From CAWVSB01 sp036960375 (GTDB lineage: Bacteria > Pseudomonadota > Gammaproteobacteria > Pseudomonadales > CAWVSB01), in the NCBI GenBank assembly GCA_036960375.1, contig JBALVY010000001.1:496001-560000 (forward strand): DNA of 64,000 nt. Direction: 5' to 3'. Below are positions 52,203-61,586 of the stretch, piece after piece (the first letter of the stretch is position 1; every line of letters begins with the position of its first letter). Under the pieces are notes generated by a model, which ran no database searches, was not told the DNA's origin, and saw only the letters and a program-made list of their open reading frames with translations. A program made the translations under genes and the position numbers.

Positions 52203-53765
52203 ATGCTTTTGCACAATATTGATATCACCATTTTTGTCGTTTATGTCGTTGCCCTTATTGGCATCGCCTATTGGGTCTCTCGTGAGAAGGCAGGTCACGA
52301 TAAGGATACAAAAGATTACTTTCTGGCGGGTAATAGTTTGCCCTGGTGGGCGGTAGGGGCATCGCTTATTGCGGCCAATATCTCGGCAGAACAGATTATC
52401 GGCATGTCGGGCTCGGGTTTTGCTATCGGACTGGCGATAGCCTCCTATGAATGGATGGCGGCGATTACGCTTATTATCGTTGGCAAGTATTTCCTGCCCA
52501 TCTTTCTGAAGCGCGGTATTTACACCATGCCCCAGTTTCTGGAGCAGCGTTTCGATCATAAGGTTCGTACTATCCTCGCGGTATTCTGGTTAGGCGTTTA
52601 TGTCTTTGTGAACCTGTCTTCTATTCTTTGGTTGGGTGCTCTGGCGATTAACACAGTAACCGGCATTGATATGGTCTACGGAATGATGTTTCTGGGTGCC
52701 TTTGCTGCCGCTTATTCGCTTTACGGTGGCCTTAAAGCGGTAGCCTTTACGGATATTATTCAAGTGGTAATTTTGGTCATGGGTGGCCTAATTTTGTCCT
52801 GGATCTGCCTCGATCTTCTTTCTGAAGGCAACGGGATTGTTGCCGGGTTTATTAACCTCACCGATCAGGCAGGTGACCGATTCGATATGATTCTGGATAA
52901 AGATCACCCTCATTATATGAGTCTGCCGGGCATCTCAGTGTTGATCGGCGGTATGTGGATTATGAATATCTCTTACTGGGGTTTTAACCAATATATTATT
53001 CAGCGTGCATTGGCGGCAAAAAGTCTCGAAGAAGGCCAGAAAGGCATTGTCTTTGCGGCTTTTCTTAAATTATTGATGCCTATTATTGTAGTATTACCGG
53101 GAATCGCGGCGGTAATCCTTGCTCCTAATCTGGAGCGGCCGGACCAGGCCTATCCCACCATGATGCAATTGATGCCGATCGGTATAAAAGGGCTGGTTTT
53201 TGCGGCTCTGGTAGCCGCCATTGTTTCTTCGCTTGGATCCATGATGAATAGTATTGCTACTATTTTTACTATGGACTTGTACTCATACCATCGCCCGGAT
53301 AAAAGCGAGAAACACTATGTTAGCGTTGGCCGAATTGTAAGTTTTAGTGCTCTGCTCATCGCGATGATTTGTGCCAAGCCGTTGTTGGGTAATTTTGATC
53401 AGGCATTCCAGTATATTCAGGAATTTACCGGTTTCTTCACGCCGGGTATCGTGGCTCTATTTCTACTGGGCATGTTCTGGAAGCGCGCCACCGTCAATGC
53501 CGCTCTGGTGGCCGCGGTAGGTTCTGCGGTATTTTCACTGGCCTTTAAATTCCTGCTGCCCGAGGTGCCATTTATTGATCGTGTAGGTCTGGTATTTATT
53601 CTGTGTATTGTATTGCCAGTGCTTACCGTAATGCTGGAGAAGGCCGGTGAGCATGAAAACGCGGTAGACCTGTCGGATGTTGAGTTCACTACATCGCGTA
53701 GCTATAACATTGCGGGTATCGGTGTGGTGCTTATTTTGGTAGGTCTGTACGCCACGTGGTGGTAG
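52203..53765 (+). CDS. Sodium:solute symporter (SSS family, SGLT-like)
   Basis: 520 residues from the ATG at 52203, with AGAGG seven bases upstream. It has about 14 helices. SGLT-like marks are WWAVGASLIAANISAEQIIG near the N-terminus, YSLYGGLKAVAFTDIIQ and SSLGSMMNSIATIFTMDLY. Family members carry glucose, galactose, inositol or uronates with sodium. It lies 117 bp after the PL14-like lyase on the same strand, so it probably imports a lyase or GH88 product (inference). Confidence 0.9.
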   Translation: MLLHNIDITIFVVYVVALIGIAYWVSREKAGHDKDTKDYFLAGNSLPWWAVGASLIAANISAEQIIGMSGSGFAIGLAIASYEWMAAITLIIVGKYFLPIFLKRGIYTMPQFLEQRFDHKVRTILAVFWLGVYVFVNLSSILWLGALAINTVTGIDMVYGMMFLGAFAAAYSLYGGLKAVAFTDIIQVVILVMGGLILSWICLDLLSEGNGIVAGFINLTDQAGDRFDMILDKDHPHYMSLPGISVLIGGMWIMNISYWGFNQYIIQRALAAKSLEEGQKGIVFAAFLKLLMPIIVVLPGIAAVILAPNLERPDQAYPTMMQLMPIGIKGLVFAALVAAIVSSLGSMMNSIATIFTMDLYSYHRPDKSEKHYVSVGRIVSFSALLIAMICAKPLLGNFDQAFQYIQEFTGFFTPGIVALFLLGMFWKRATVNAALVAAVGSAVFSLAFKFLLPEVPFIDRVGLVFILCIVLPVLTVMLEKAGEHENAVDLSDVEFTTSRSYNIAGIGVVLILVGLYATWW

Positions 53766-53831
53766 TAGTGATTGTTTTCCCTGATTAGTCTATGCTCGCC
53801 TAATTACGCGATTCATCGCCGAGGGCGAGTT

Positions 53832-54302
53832 ATGACGATCATTGATGCGCTATTCCCGTTGGGCATTATGCAGTACTTGGTAGGCGGCCTGTTTATCGGT
53901 ATCGCAGTGAGCTTTCTGTTTATTACGACAGGTCTAGTTGGCGGTATGAGTTCGGTATTTACCAGCAGCTGGTCGTTTTTCTCCAATAGAGAATATTTTA
54001 AACAAGATAAATTTCTCTCTACCAGAAGCTGGAGGCTGGCTTATGCCGCCGGTCTTATTTTGGGAGCCCTGGTATGGGTATACTCGGTGGGTGAGCCTTT
54101 TCAGACTACGGTGAGTTGGTGGCAACTAGCTATTGGGGGTTTTATCGCCGGTTACGGCGCAAGGCTCTCTAATGGTTGTACTTCCGGTCACGGTATTTGT
54201 GGCCTGGCTTCTCTTCAGCTGCCATCGTTGCTGGCGGTAATTATTTTCCTTGCATCGGCTATGGTGTCAGCCGCCGTAGTAAGAACTTTGGGAGGCGTGT
54301 AA
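53832..54302 (+). CDS. YeeE/YedE family membrane protein, first half of a split pair
   Basis: 156 residues from the ATG at 53832. Four to five helices, with the conserved motif ARLSNGCTSGHGICGLASL containing the family cysteines. YeeE/YedE (TsuA-like) proteins carry thiosulfate or other sulfur compounds across the inner membrane; in many bacteria the two halves are separate small proteins, as here. It starts 66 bp after the SSS symporter and overlaps its partner by one base (TAATG). Confidence 0.85.
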   Translation: MTIIDALFPLGIMQYLVGGLFIGIAVSFLFITTGLVGGMSSVFTSSWSFFSNREYFKQDKFLSTRSWRLAYAAGLILGALVWVYSVGEPFQTTVSWWQLAIGGFIAGYGARLSNGCTSGHGICGLASLQLPSLLAVIIFLASAMVSAAVVRTLGGV

Positions 54303-54721
54303 TGAAGGCCTCATCATTATTGAGTGTGATAATTGCCGGAGCTCTATTCGGCTTCGGATTATCTTTTTCCACCATGATAAAACCCGAGGTGGTTTTATCA
54401 TTTCTCAGGTTTGAAGATTTTGGCCTGCTTTGGGTATTGGGCTCAGCATCGTTTGTTACCTTAATAGCCTATCAGTTAATACCAAAACTCATGAATAAGC
54501 CCCTGTTCGAATCAGGTTTCAAAGCTCATGCTTCCGAGATGAATCGCGATACTCTGGTAGGTGCTGCACTTTTTGGCATCGGCTGGGGAATATGCGGCGT
54601 CTGTCCTGGTCCGGCAATCGCTGGCCTTGGCGCCGCCAATTGGCCACTACTGATCACATTGGCCGCTATGTTGGCAGGTGCCTACGTGCAGGGTCGAACA
54701 ACTAAGGCACCGGCACAATAA
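54302..54721 (+). CDS. YeeE/YedE family membrane protein, second half of a split pair
   Basis: 139 residues from the ATG at 54302, which shares its A with the previous stop. Helical membrane protein with the matching cysteine motif GIGWGICGVCPGPAIAGLG and a FGLSFSTMIKPEVVLSFLR start (DUF6691-like half). With the preceding gene it should form one sulfur-compound channel. No sulfatase or sulfurtransferase gene is seen in the window to explain it. Confidence 0.85.
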   Translation: MKASSLLSVIIAGALFGFGLSFSTMIKPEVVLSFLRFEDFGLLWVLGSASFVTLIAYQLIPKLMNKPLFESGFKAHASEMNRDTLVGAALFGIGWGICGVCPGPAIAGLGAANWPLLITLAAMLAGAYVQGRTTKAPAQ

Positions 54722-54783
54722 TGTGACAATCAATGCAATTTGATTGAATTGTGGCGGTTAGAAAAGTGTGTTTTTCAGCTCTT

Positions 54784-56082
54784 TTAATATAATCCTAAGG
54801 CTCGAGGAAGTGCCTCGCTAATTGAGGGAAAAGCCGTAACCAGTGCCAGTGCGCCAAACATGGCAAAATACAGTGGCATGAGGGGTTTAATGACACTGGT
54901 AATGCGGGTTTTACCAATACTACAGCCGACAAATAACACGCTGCCGACCGGCGGTGTACACAGCCCAATCGATAAATTCAAAATCATTATGATACCAAAA
55001 TGCAATGGTGAAATTCCCAGGCTGTCCATTATTGGCATGAGTATGGGTGTAAATATCAATACTGCCGGGGTCATGTCCATAAAAGTCCCAACGGCCAGCA
55101 AGATTAAGTTAACCAACAGCAAAATCAGTATTTTTTCGTTGGTTAAACCCAATATGGATGCGCTAATCATTTGTGGGATATTCTCATAAGAGAGTAGCCA
55201 GGACATGGCCGCTGAGGCACCAATGAGTAGCATAACAATAGAGGTGGTAGTGACGGACTTCTGCAGAATATCTGGCAGGTCCCGGGGTTTTATCTCGCGG
55301 TAAAGGCACATTGAGAGCAGCAGGGAATACAACACCGCAATGGCGCCCGCTTCTGTGGGAGTAAAGTAACCACCGATAATGCCGCCGATGACCAGGAAAA
55401 TAAGAAATAGGCTGGGTATCGCGCCCAGCATTTTTGATAAGGCCTCACTCAGAGGGATTTTTTCACCAACGGGATAACCACGTTTTTTAGCATAGATACC
55501 GCATACGATCATGAGGGATCCCGCAACCAGCAGACCGGGTAGATAGCCCGCAATAAACAGCGCTGCGATGGATACGCCGCCACTGGCGAGTGAGAAAATA
55601 ATGAGAATATTGCTCGGCGGAATGAGCAGGCCGGTGGTTGAGGCGGTGACGGTGACGGCAGTACTGAACTCCCTGTCGTAGCCTTCTTTCTCCATGGCTG
55701 GAATCATAAAGCCGCCAATGGCCGAGGTGGCCGCTACCGCAGAGCCTGAAATAGAACCAAACAGTGCACAGGCAATGACATTCACAAAGGCGAGACCGCC
55801 CGGCAGCCTGCCCACGATGACCCTGGCAAATTCAATCAGCCGTTTAGCGATACCGCCTTGTCCCATAAGATAACCCGATAGAATAAAAAAGGGGATCGCC
55901 AACAGCGCAAAGCTGTCCATTCCGGCACTCATACGCTGTGCTATCGTGGTGACCGCGGGCAGCGCATCTACTGTTAATAGCATGGTCACCAGCGTCGCGG
56001 CTGCGATGGCAATGGCGATGGGCACGTTGACCAGCAGCAATACAACAAATGTGATGACAAGAACCAGTACAGAGATATCCAT
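54784..56082 (-). CDS. TRAP transporter large permease (DctM type)
   Basis: 432 residues with about 12 helices. Family marks are LAIPFFILSGYLMGQGGIAKR, SAVAATSAIGGFMIPAMEKEGY, LIPPSNILIIFSLASGGVS and FMDMTPAVLIFTPILMPI. It forms the sodium-driven channel of a TRAP transporter together with DctQ and the binding protein. The start overlaps the DctQ stop by one base. TRAP systems import organic acids, commonly uronates; KDG kinase in the same operon supports a uronate or ketodeoxy-sugar acid. Confidence 0.93.
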   Translation of the reverse strand: MDISVLVLVITFVVLLLVNVPIAIAIAAATLVTMLLTVDALPAVTTIAQRMSAGMDSFALLAIPFFILSGYLMGQGGIAKRLIEFARVIVGRLPGGLAFVNVIACALFGSISGSAVAATSAIGGFMIPAMEKEGYDREFSTAVTVTASTTGLLIPPSNILIIFSLASGGVSIAALFIAGYLPGLLVAGSLMIVCGIYAKKRGYPVGEKIPLSEALSKMLGAIPSLFLIFLVIGGIIGGYFTPTEAGAIAVLYSLLLSMCLYREIKPRDLPDILQKSVTTTSIVMLLIGASAAMSWLLSYENIPQMISASILGLTNEKILILLLVNLILLAVGTFMDMTPAVLIFTPILMPIMDSLGISPLHFGIIMILNLSIGLCTPPVGSVLFVGCSIGKTRITSVIKPLMPLYFAMFGALALVTAFPSISEALPRALGLY

Positions 56083-56582
56083 TAGCGGCCCCTAGGGTGA
56101 TTTTTATTTGAGTAATGGTTAATGACCATTTCCAGGGTATACAGCACGATCAACAGCCCGCTGAGTGGCAGGCACAGATATACCAGCCCCATACGCACAC
56201 CCAGTGAAGCAGAGGCTTGCTTCAACTCCAGGGTTAACAGAACCAGGTTGAGCCCACCGATGATCAGAACAGCGATGGCAAATACCGCGCATACCAGATA
56301 AACAAACAGCGTGGCAGTGGTTTTCGATCTGCCCTGAAGTTTCTCGCTAATGATGTCGATACCCAGGTGCATTCTGCTGCGGTAGGCATGAGCGGCACCA
56401 AGTAGGCCAATCCAGATCAGCAGAAAACGGGCGATTTCTTCGGTATAGGAACTAGGCTCAGGCAAAATAAACCGGGTGACGACCTGCCAGCTGACATCGA
56501 TGACTAAAAAGACCATCAACAGACACAATAATATCTGTATAGCACGGTCCACCTGTCCTATTGTCCTTAGCGTTGTACTCAT
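56082..56582 (-). CDS. TRAP transporter small permease (DctQ type)
   Basis: 166 residues with four helices and the family segment SSYTEEIARFLLIWIGLLGA followed by RSRMHLGIDII. It bridges the large permease. It begins one base after the binding-protein stop and ends overlapping DctM, so the TRAP genes are tightly coupled in the order kinase, DctP, DctQ, DctM. Confidence 0.92.
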   Translation of the reverse strand: MSTTLRTIGQVDRAIQILLCLLMVFLVIDVSWQVVTRFILPEPSSYTEEIARFLLIWIGLLGAAHAYRSRMHLGIDIISEKLQGRSKTTATLFVYLVCAVFAIAVLIIGGLNLVLLTLELKQASASLGVRMGLVYLCLPLSGLLIVLYTLEMVINHYSNKNHPRGR

Positions 56583-56583
56583 A

Positions 56584-57576
56584 CTAAATTTCCAGCTTTT
56601 GTATTTCGAAAATCAAGTCGCCCAGTTCGGTACCCTGGTGGACTGTGATCAAATCAGAGACGCTTTGCTGAAAGCGGCTTTTGTCAGCTAATCGAACTTC
56701 GACGCCGGCAGCTTTGACTGCAATCAGGGCCTCGTTAGTGGCTTCTTGCCAGAGTTGGCGTTGATGCTCAGTAGACTCATTCATTGCCAGTTGCAGCCAG
56801 CTTTGCTCTTGTGCGTTTAACTGATTCCAGATGTGTGTGCCAATCACAATGACATCTGGAATAGAGGTATGTTCGTCCAGGGTGTAGTACTTGCTGACTT
56901 CATAGTGTTTGGATAGGTAAAAGCTGGGAGGGTTGTTTTCGGCACCGTCTACCACGCCTTGCTGTAACGCCGTATACAGCTCTCCCCACGATACTGGAGT
57001 AGCAGAGCCGCCCATGGTGTTCACCATATTTACGGCCGATTGGCTGCTCATGACCCGTATTTTCATACCGCGTAAATCGTCGGGGCTGAGTATTTGTTTC
57101 TTGGTGGAATAAAAACTGCGACTGCCAGCGTCGTAATAACCCAGACCCCGGATTCGAAAAGGAATGCCCGCCTCGAGTAAGGTCTGGCCTATATCGCTAT
57201 TGAGTGTTTTCCACAGGTGTTCTTGTGACGAAAACAGATAGGGTAGGCTGAATACCTTCATTGCCGGCACGAAGGCTTCAATTGAGCTTGCCGACACTTT
57301 GGTCATGCCCAAAGTGCCGATTTGTAGTAGCTCCAGCACTTCTCGTTCCGAGCCCAGCTGACCAGAGGAGTAAATTTCCAGTTGCATTGTATCGGCGGAA
57401 TGCAATTTGAGTCGTTTATTCATATACAGCATGGCCTTGTGGACAGGATGCTGAATGTCCAGGTTATGTGCCAGACGTATGGTGCGCTCGCCAGACTTTT
57501 CACCGCAAGCTGTTATGAAGATGACAGATATTAGTAAGACATTCAGGGCGATTGTTCTTGTGGCATTAGCCAGCAT
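56584..57576 (-). CDS. TRAP transporter substrate-binding protein (DctP type), lipoprotein
   Basis: 330 residues from the ATG at 57576 (AAGGG upstream; overlaps the kinase stop by 11 bp). The lipobox is ITAC (Cys 24), so it would be membrane-anchored, unlike most soluble DctP proteins. The fold marks are IRLAHNLDIQHPVHKAM, SSGQLGSEREVLELLQIGTL, the carboxylate-binding Arg in GMKIRVMSSQS, and GELYTALQQGVVDGAENNPP. Such proteins bind organic acids including glucuronate and KDG. Confidence 0.9.
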   Translation of the reverse strand: MLANATRTIALNVLLISVIFITACGEKSGERTIRLAHNLDIQHPVHKAMLYMNKRLKLHSADTMQLEIYSSGQLGSEREVLELLQIGTLGMTKVSASSIEAFVPAMKVFSLPYLFSSQEHLWKTLNSDIGQTLLEAGIPFRIRGLGYYDAGSRSFYSTKKQILSPDDLRGMKIRVMSSQSAVNMVNTMGGSATPVSWGELYTALQQGVVDGAENNPPSFYLSKHYEVSKYYTLDEHTSIPDVIVIGTHIWNQLNAQEQSWLQLAMNESTEHQRQLWQEATNEALIAVKAAGVEVRLADKSRFQQSVSDLITVHQGTELGDLIFEIQKLEI

Positions 57577-58486
57577 ATGAGGAGTTCCCTTTGGTGAACA
57601 GCGCGCGTGGAATAATGGCCCCCGGGTGCTGAATAACCTGTGCTGCACATTGTTGGCCCGCACTTACCGAAGCCTCAGGTGTCTCGCCTCTTAGGCGTGC
57701 TGCTAGGTACGCGCCGTTAAACGAATCGCCGGCTGCTGTAGTATCGACTGCTGTTATAAGGTGGGGCACGGCTATATGCAGAGTTTGATTGCCTGTGTGC
57801 AGCAGGCAACCATTGATACCGTCTTTGACGACAATTTCATTGGCGCCTGCTTTTACATATCGTTGCAGGCAGTCCTCGGGAGTGTGTAGGCCATAGAGTG
57901 CAACTTCATCATCGTAGCTGGGCAGTGCGATATCGATCTTGGTCATCATTATTGATAGTGTGTCTAGTGCGTGTGCAGAGCTCTGCCAATTACGTTCGCG
58001 GTAATTAATGTCGAAAGCTACTTTGCCGCCCTTCGCGCGATAGCGATCGAGAAATGACCACAGCCGAGCCAGCGTAGCTTCGCGATAGAGCGAGAGAGTG
58101 ATGCCACTAAGGTAGAGGTAGTCATATTCAGACAGTTTTTCCAGTAATTTCGGTGAATCGTCAAATACCGTTTTGGCCGGAGCTAGATCTCGCCAGTAAT
58201 GGAAACGCCGTTCGCCCTGCGCATCATTTTGAATCAGGTAGAGGCCAGGTAGTCCACCTGCTTTACGCATTACCTGATGTGTGCCGACGCCTTCCTGCTG
58301 CCATTCCGTGAGCATATCGTCACTGAAGCGGTCGTCTCCAAGCGCCGTAATATAATCGACAGCGCTGCCGCACCTTGCCAGGTAGATCGCGGTATTTAGC
58401 GTATCGCCGCCAAAGCCTAGACGGTAAGTGTTGTCAGTCGCAGGAGACAGTTCCAGCATACACTCGCCAATGGCCGCAATTCTCAA
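57566..58486 (-). CDS. kdgK: 2-keto-3-deoxygluconate kinase (PfkB family)
   Basis: 306 residues. PfkB/ribokinase fold. KdgK marks are IGECMLELSP at the start, GFGGDTLNTAIYLAR, GLYLIQNDAQGERRFHYWRD and the catalytic DTTAAGDSFNGAYLAA with the anion-hole Gly-Asp. It phosphorylates KDG to KDPG for the Entner-Doudoroff route. It is the first gene of the TRAP operon, which ties that transporter to uronate use. No KDPG aldolase is in the window. Confidence 0.93.
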   Translation of the reverse strand: MRIAAIGECMLELSPATDNTYRLGFGGDTLNTAIYLARCGSAVDYITALGDDRFSDDMLTEWQQEGVGTHQVMRKAGGLPGLYLIQNDAQGERRFHYWRDLAPAKTVFDDSPKLLEKLSEYDYLYLSGITLSLYREATLARLWSFLDRYRAKGGKVAFDINYRERNWQSSAHALDTLSIMMTKIDIALPSYDDEVALYGLHTPEDCLQRYVKAGANEIVVKDGINGCLLHTGNQTLHIAVPHLITAVDTTAAGDSFNGAYLAARLRGETPEASVSAGQQCAAQVIQHPGAIIPRALFTKGNSSYAG

Positions 58487-58630
58487 AAGCTGCTCCGTTT
58501 ATCTTATAATTTTTCCAGTAATACTAAGTATACGGCTATGTTGCAGCGAAATTATTCGGAATAAAGAATAGACAATTTGATAGGATATTGCCGTATCGGC
58601 AAGGTGGGGGATATGCAGGCGATCAGGGTA

Positions 58631-58677
58631 TTGCTCCTCCAAGCACAAAGCTTAAGTACATGTACTTGGAGGAGCAA
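58631..58677. repeat. Perfect 13-bp inverted repeat with structured loop
   Basis: TTGCTCCTCCAAG (58631-58643) and CTTGGAGGAGCAA (58665-58677) are exact complements with a 21-base loop. The loop and right arm contain the palindrome AAGTACATGTACTT. It sits between the kdgK start and the stop of the next minus-strand gene. No T run follows; it may be a terminator-like 3' structure for the 58709 gene. Confidence 0.7.
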
Positions 58678-58708
58678 TTGAGTTCACTAAAAATCGCACT
58701 GGATTAGT

Positions 58709-59782
58709 CTAAAATCCCTGTTTCACTAGCACTTCTTTGTTGCCAGCAACTAGGGAAAATATCAAACCATCTTTGGTCAGGGTCGTTGGCCCGGAAAAGG
58801 CTTCAGCGACACCTTGCAGGTAAACCGCGTCCTGCCCCGGGATAATAATCGGCGGCACAATATGATACATGGCCAAGTGGCCAACACCTGCGGCCTGCGC
58901 CGACTGTGCGGCCTCCAGGGGGCTGGTGTGGTAGTCGATAATATCGTAGGTGACTTTGGCCATTACCTTATTGCCGACCGCTTGAGCCGCCTGATTCATC
59001 ATGCCTACTAACTTTCGGCTCAGTGCTTCATGGAATAACAGGTCTGCGCCTTTGGCAAAGAGCTCAAGATTGTCAGAGCGCATTGTGTCGCCGCTGACAA
59101 CAACACTACGGCCCTTATAGTCAAAGCGATAGCCCACCGCTGGTTCTACCGGGTTGTGACTGACTTTGAACGCGACAACCTTCAATCCGTCTTTATCCCA
59201 GACGACTGCCGCCTCTCCTTCGGCGGGGGCCTTGAAAGGTTTGGCAACCATGCCTTTGCCGGACAAGGGGGCCACAGCATCACCGTGGTGGTCGTGACGG
59301 TATTGCATATCAAAACTGTAAGCCAGATTAAAACCGTCGACGATTTTATTGACCCCCTCAGGTGCGATAACCGGTAGGGGAGAGGTATTGGCATTGGAGG
59401 CCCAGCGCAGGGTGGCGGTCTCTCCTAGCCCGTCAATATGGTCGGAGTGGAAGTGGGTCAGCAGCACAGCGTCCAGGTTGCCAACTCCCAGACGCATACG
59501 ATTGATATTACGGGCGCCACCACTACCTGCGTCGACCATGAGTAGGGTGTCGCCAGCAATAACCACCAGGCATGCCCCGGAGCGCTTTGGATCGGGCAGT
59601 GGGCCGCCGGCGCCACAGACGGCAACATGCAAGCCATCATCAAGTTCGTCAAGCGGGTTGCCGGCCATAATATTAGGCAGCGCGCGTTCCATTAAAGCTA
59701 ACACCAGGTTGGCTCGCTGGGTATATATGGTGAGCGCCAGCAGGATCAGTATGATGGGAATAACAACGCGCTTTTTCGCCAT
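58709..59782 (-). CDS. Metallo-beta-lactamase-fold hydrolase, membrane-anchored
   Basis: 357 residues from the ATG at 59782. An N-terminal hydrophobic segment (about 6-22) is a signal anchor. The metal site is THFHSDHIDGLG (HxHxDH), with later ligands in VVSGDTMRSDN and a final His in the MYHIVPP segment. The early GAGGPLPDPKRSGACLVV strand resembles arylsulfatase/cAMP phosphodiesterase-like and RNase Z-like members. Substrate unknown. It is divergent from the crotonase gene, outside the carbohydrate region. Confidence 0.85.
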   Translation of the reverse strand: MAKKRVVIPIILILLALTIYTQRANLVLALMERALPNIMAGNPLDELDDGLHVAVCGAGGPLPDPKRSGACLVVIAGDTLLMVDAGSGGARNINRMRLGVGNLDAVLLTHFHSDHIDGLGETATLRWASNANTSPLPVIAPEGVNKIVDGFNLAYSFDMQYRHDHHGDAVAPLSGKGMVAKPFKAPAEGEAAVVWDKDGLKVVAFKVSHNPVEPAVGYRFDYKGRSVVVSGDTMRSDNLELFAKGADLLFHEALSRKLVGMMNQAAQAVGNKVMAKVTYDIIDYHTSPLEAAQSAQAAGVGHLAMYHIVPPIIIPGQDAVYLQGVAEAFSGPTTLTKDGLIFSLVAGNKEVLVKQGF

Positions 59783-59984
59783 TTTCTTGAAAGCTCCAAT
59801 ACAGCGGTTTATATGGCATAATATATGCCTATACTTATGATGACAACTTATTGGATATAATAAATGGACATCTGGTGACAAGGAATGGCTGACAGGGGAC
59901 TATTCGATTGCCGATATCCTCAACTGGTGCTGGGTGCGTACGCACAAGACTTACTGCAGAAATAACCCATTGGGAATAACTATT

Positions 59985-60758
59985 ATGAACGAAAGAATAC
60001 CCGTGAATGTAACTATCGACAATCAGGTGATGACAATTTCCTGGGATCGGCCCGATAAAAAAAATGCCTTAACTCAGGCAATGTATGGGGCAGCTGCAGA
60101 TGCGCTGCTTGACGCTGAGAATGATAATAATGTACGTGTTGTGATATTAACCGGCACCCATGACTGTTTTACAGCCGGCAATGATCTAAATGACTTTTTG
60201 AACAACCCTGCTATCGGAGATGACACGCCGGTAGCGCGCTTTCTCGCCGCTATTGCCAGCTTTAAAAAGCCGATTATAGCGGCAGTTAATGGACCCGCGG
60301 TCGGTGTTGGCACGACCATGTTGTTGCACTGCGACATGGTCGTAGCGGCAGATACTTCTGTCTTTTCGATGCCATTTTCCAAGTTGGGTGTTTGCCCGGA
60401 AGCCGCCTCCAGCTATTTGTTGCCATTGATGGCCGGTTATCACCGTGCTGCGGAGTTATTATTACTGGGTGAAAATTTCGATGCTAATACTGCCCGTGAT
60501 TGTGGCATTGTTAATCGTATTGCTCCCAGCGCTGAATATCAGACCTTAGCTAGAAAATTGGCAGAGACAATGGCGCAGCTACCGCCAAATTCTCTGCGTA
60601 CAACAAAAGCGTTTTTAAAATCATCAATGGAGCAAGTGGTTTCGACAAGGATGAAGGAAGAGGCTGATGTCTTTGGAAAAATGATCCAGGGCCCTGAAGC
60701 CGTAGAGGCGATGACTGCTTTTACGGAGCGTCGGCCAGCGGATTTTTCAAAGTTTTAG
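59985..60758 (+). CDS. Enoyl-CoA hydratase/isomerase family protein
   Basis: 257 residues from the ATG at 59985. Crotonase fold: DRPDKKNALTQAMY, the oxyanion-hole segments TAGNDLNDF and NGPAVGVGTTMLLHCDMV, and FSKLGVCPEAASSYLLP. The Glu positions fit a hydratase or isomerase on acyl-CoA. It is followed 121 bp downstream by a TetR regulator and is divergent from the metallo-beta-lactamase-fold gene. Confidence 0.9.
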   Translation: MNERIPVNVTIDNQVMTISWDRPDKKNALTQAMYGAAADALLDAENDNNVRVVILTGTHDCFTAGNDLNDFLNNPAIGDDTPVARFLAAIASFKKPIIAAVNGPAVGVGTTMLLHCDMVVAADTSVFSMPFSKLGVCPEAASSYLLPLMAGYHRAAELLLLGENFDANTARDCGIVNRIAPSAEYQTLARKLAETMAQLPPNSLRTTKAFLKSSMEQVVSTRMKEEADVFGKMIQGPEAVEAMTAFTERRPADFSKF

Positions 60759-60879
60759 ACCTGCGTCTAACTCAAAGTTGGTTGAGCAGAGGTAGAATTT
60801 GAGTGGCTAGATACAAAACGCTTTAGCGGGTGTAAAATCTTCCATGCCATAGATTTTAATAATAATTAGCGAGAAAACT

Positions 60880-61458
60880 GTGAGTGTGACCAAGCCAGAC
60901 GGACGACTACAGCGCAGTGAGCGCAGCCGCCAGCAAATTGTTGATGCCATGATTAAGTTGATGCACAGGGGGGTTTATATTCCCACTGCACAGCAGGTAG
61001 CCGACCAAGCTGACATTTCTATACGTACCGTATTCCGTCATTTTTCGGAAATGGACCAGTTATATCTGGAAATTGATGAAGTACTAAAGCCTCTTTATCT
61101 GCAGTTTTTTGAACAACAGAGTTTTGCCGGCAGTCTGGAAGAGCGCATCAATAAGGCGGTTGATGCACGCCTTAAGACTTATATCGAAACCTACCATTTG
61201 GAAAAAGCGACCCACGCCTTGTTGTGGCGTTCGGAGAAAATCAGTACGCGCTACCAGCAGAACCAGTTACTGCTGCGTAAAAACCTGATGAAAATGCTGC
61301 CCGAACTCAAAACCGCTAAACCAGAAACCCGTGAAACTGTTGATGCTGTGACATCCTTTGAGTTTTTTGAGCGGCTGCAAATGCATCAGGGTTTGTCTGA
61401 AAAAACCTGCCGGCAGCTAATCTACAATCTGGTGCTGGATTTAATCACTCGCAAATAA
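60880..61458 (+). CDS. TetR-family transcriptional regulator
   Basis: 192 residues from a GTG at 60880. The N-terminal helix-turn-helix is PTAQQVADQADISIRTVFRHF (about 36-56) after RSERSRQQIVDAMIKLM. The C-terminal helical domain has no family marks I can name. It is in the same direction as the crotonase gene and may control it. Confidence 0.87.
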   Translation: MSVTKPDGRLQRSERSRQQIVDAMIKLMHRGVYIPTAQQVADQADISIRTVFRHFSEMDQLYLEIDEVLKPLYLQFFEQQSFAGSLEERINKAVDARLKTYIETYHLEKATHALLWRSEKISTRYQQNQLLLRKNLMKMLPELKTAKPETRETVDAVTSFEFFERLQMHQGLSEKTCRQLIYNLVLDLITRK

Positions 61459-61478
61459 GTGCCTCGCAGCCTGTTTTG

Positions 61479-61494
61479 CTATCAAGCTTGATAG
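61479..61494. promoter_or_regulatory. Perfect 16-bp palindrome after the TetR gene
   Basis: CTATCAAGCTTGATAG lies 20 bp after the TetR-family stop and before a convergent gene. Loopless palindromes of this size may be protein sites; with this position a hairpin or chance are also possible. Confidence 0.3.
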
Positions 61495-61586
61495 TCGTTA
61501 CTGATCCTCTATGGTGCGTCTCTAAACCACCGAGCGTGGTGAAATAATCCTTATTCCGGCTGGCGAAATTGGAGTTAATATTTGCT

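Noticed and set aside
54724..54750. A short hairpin (CAATCAA/TTGATTG) after the YeeE/YedE pair as a terminator
   Set aside because: The stem is AT-rich and short and no T run follows.
58487..58620. A copy of the 41-bp element before kdgK
   Set aside because: A TTGTC and ATTC pattern occurs but the spacing and left half do not fit.
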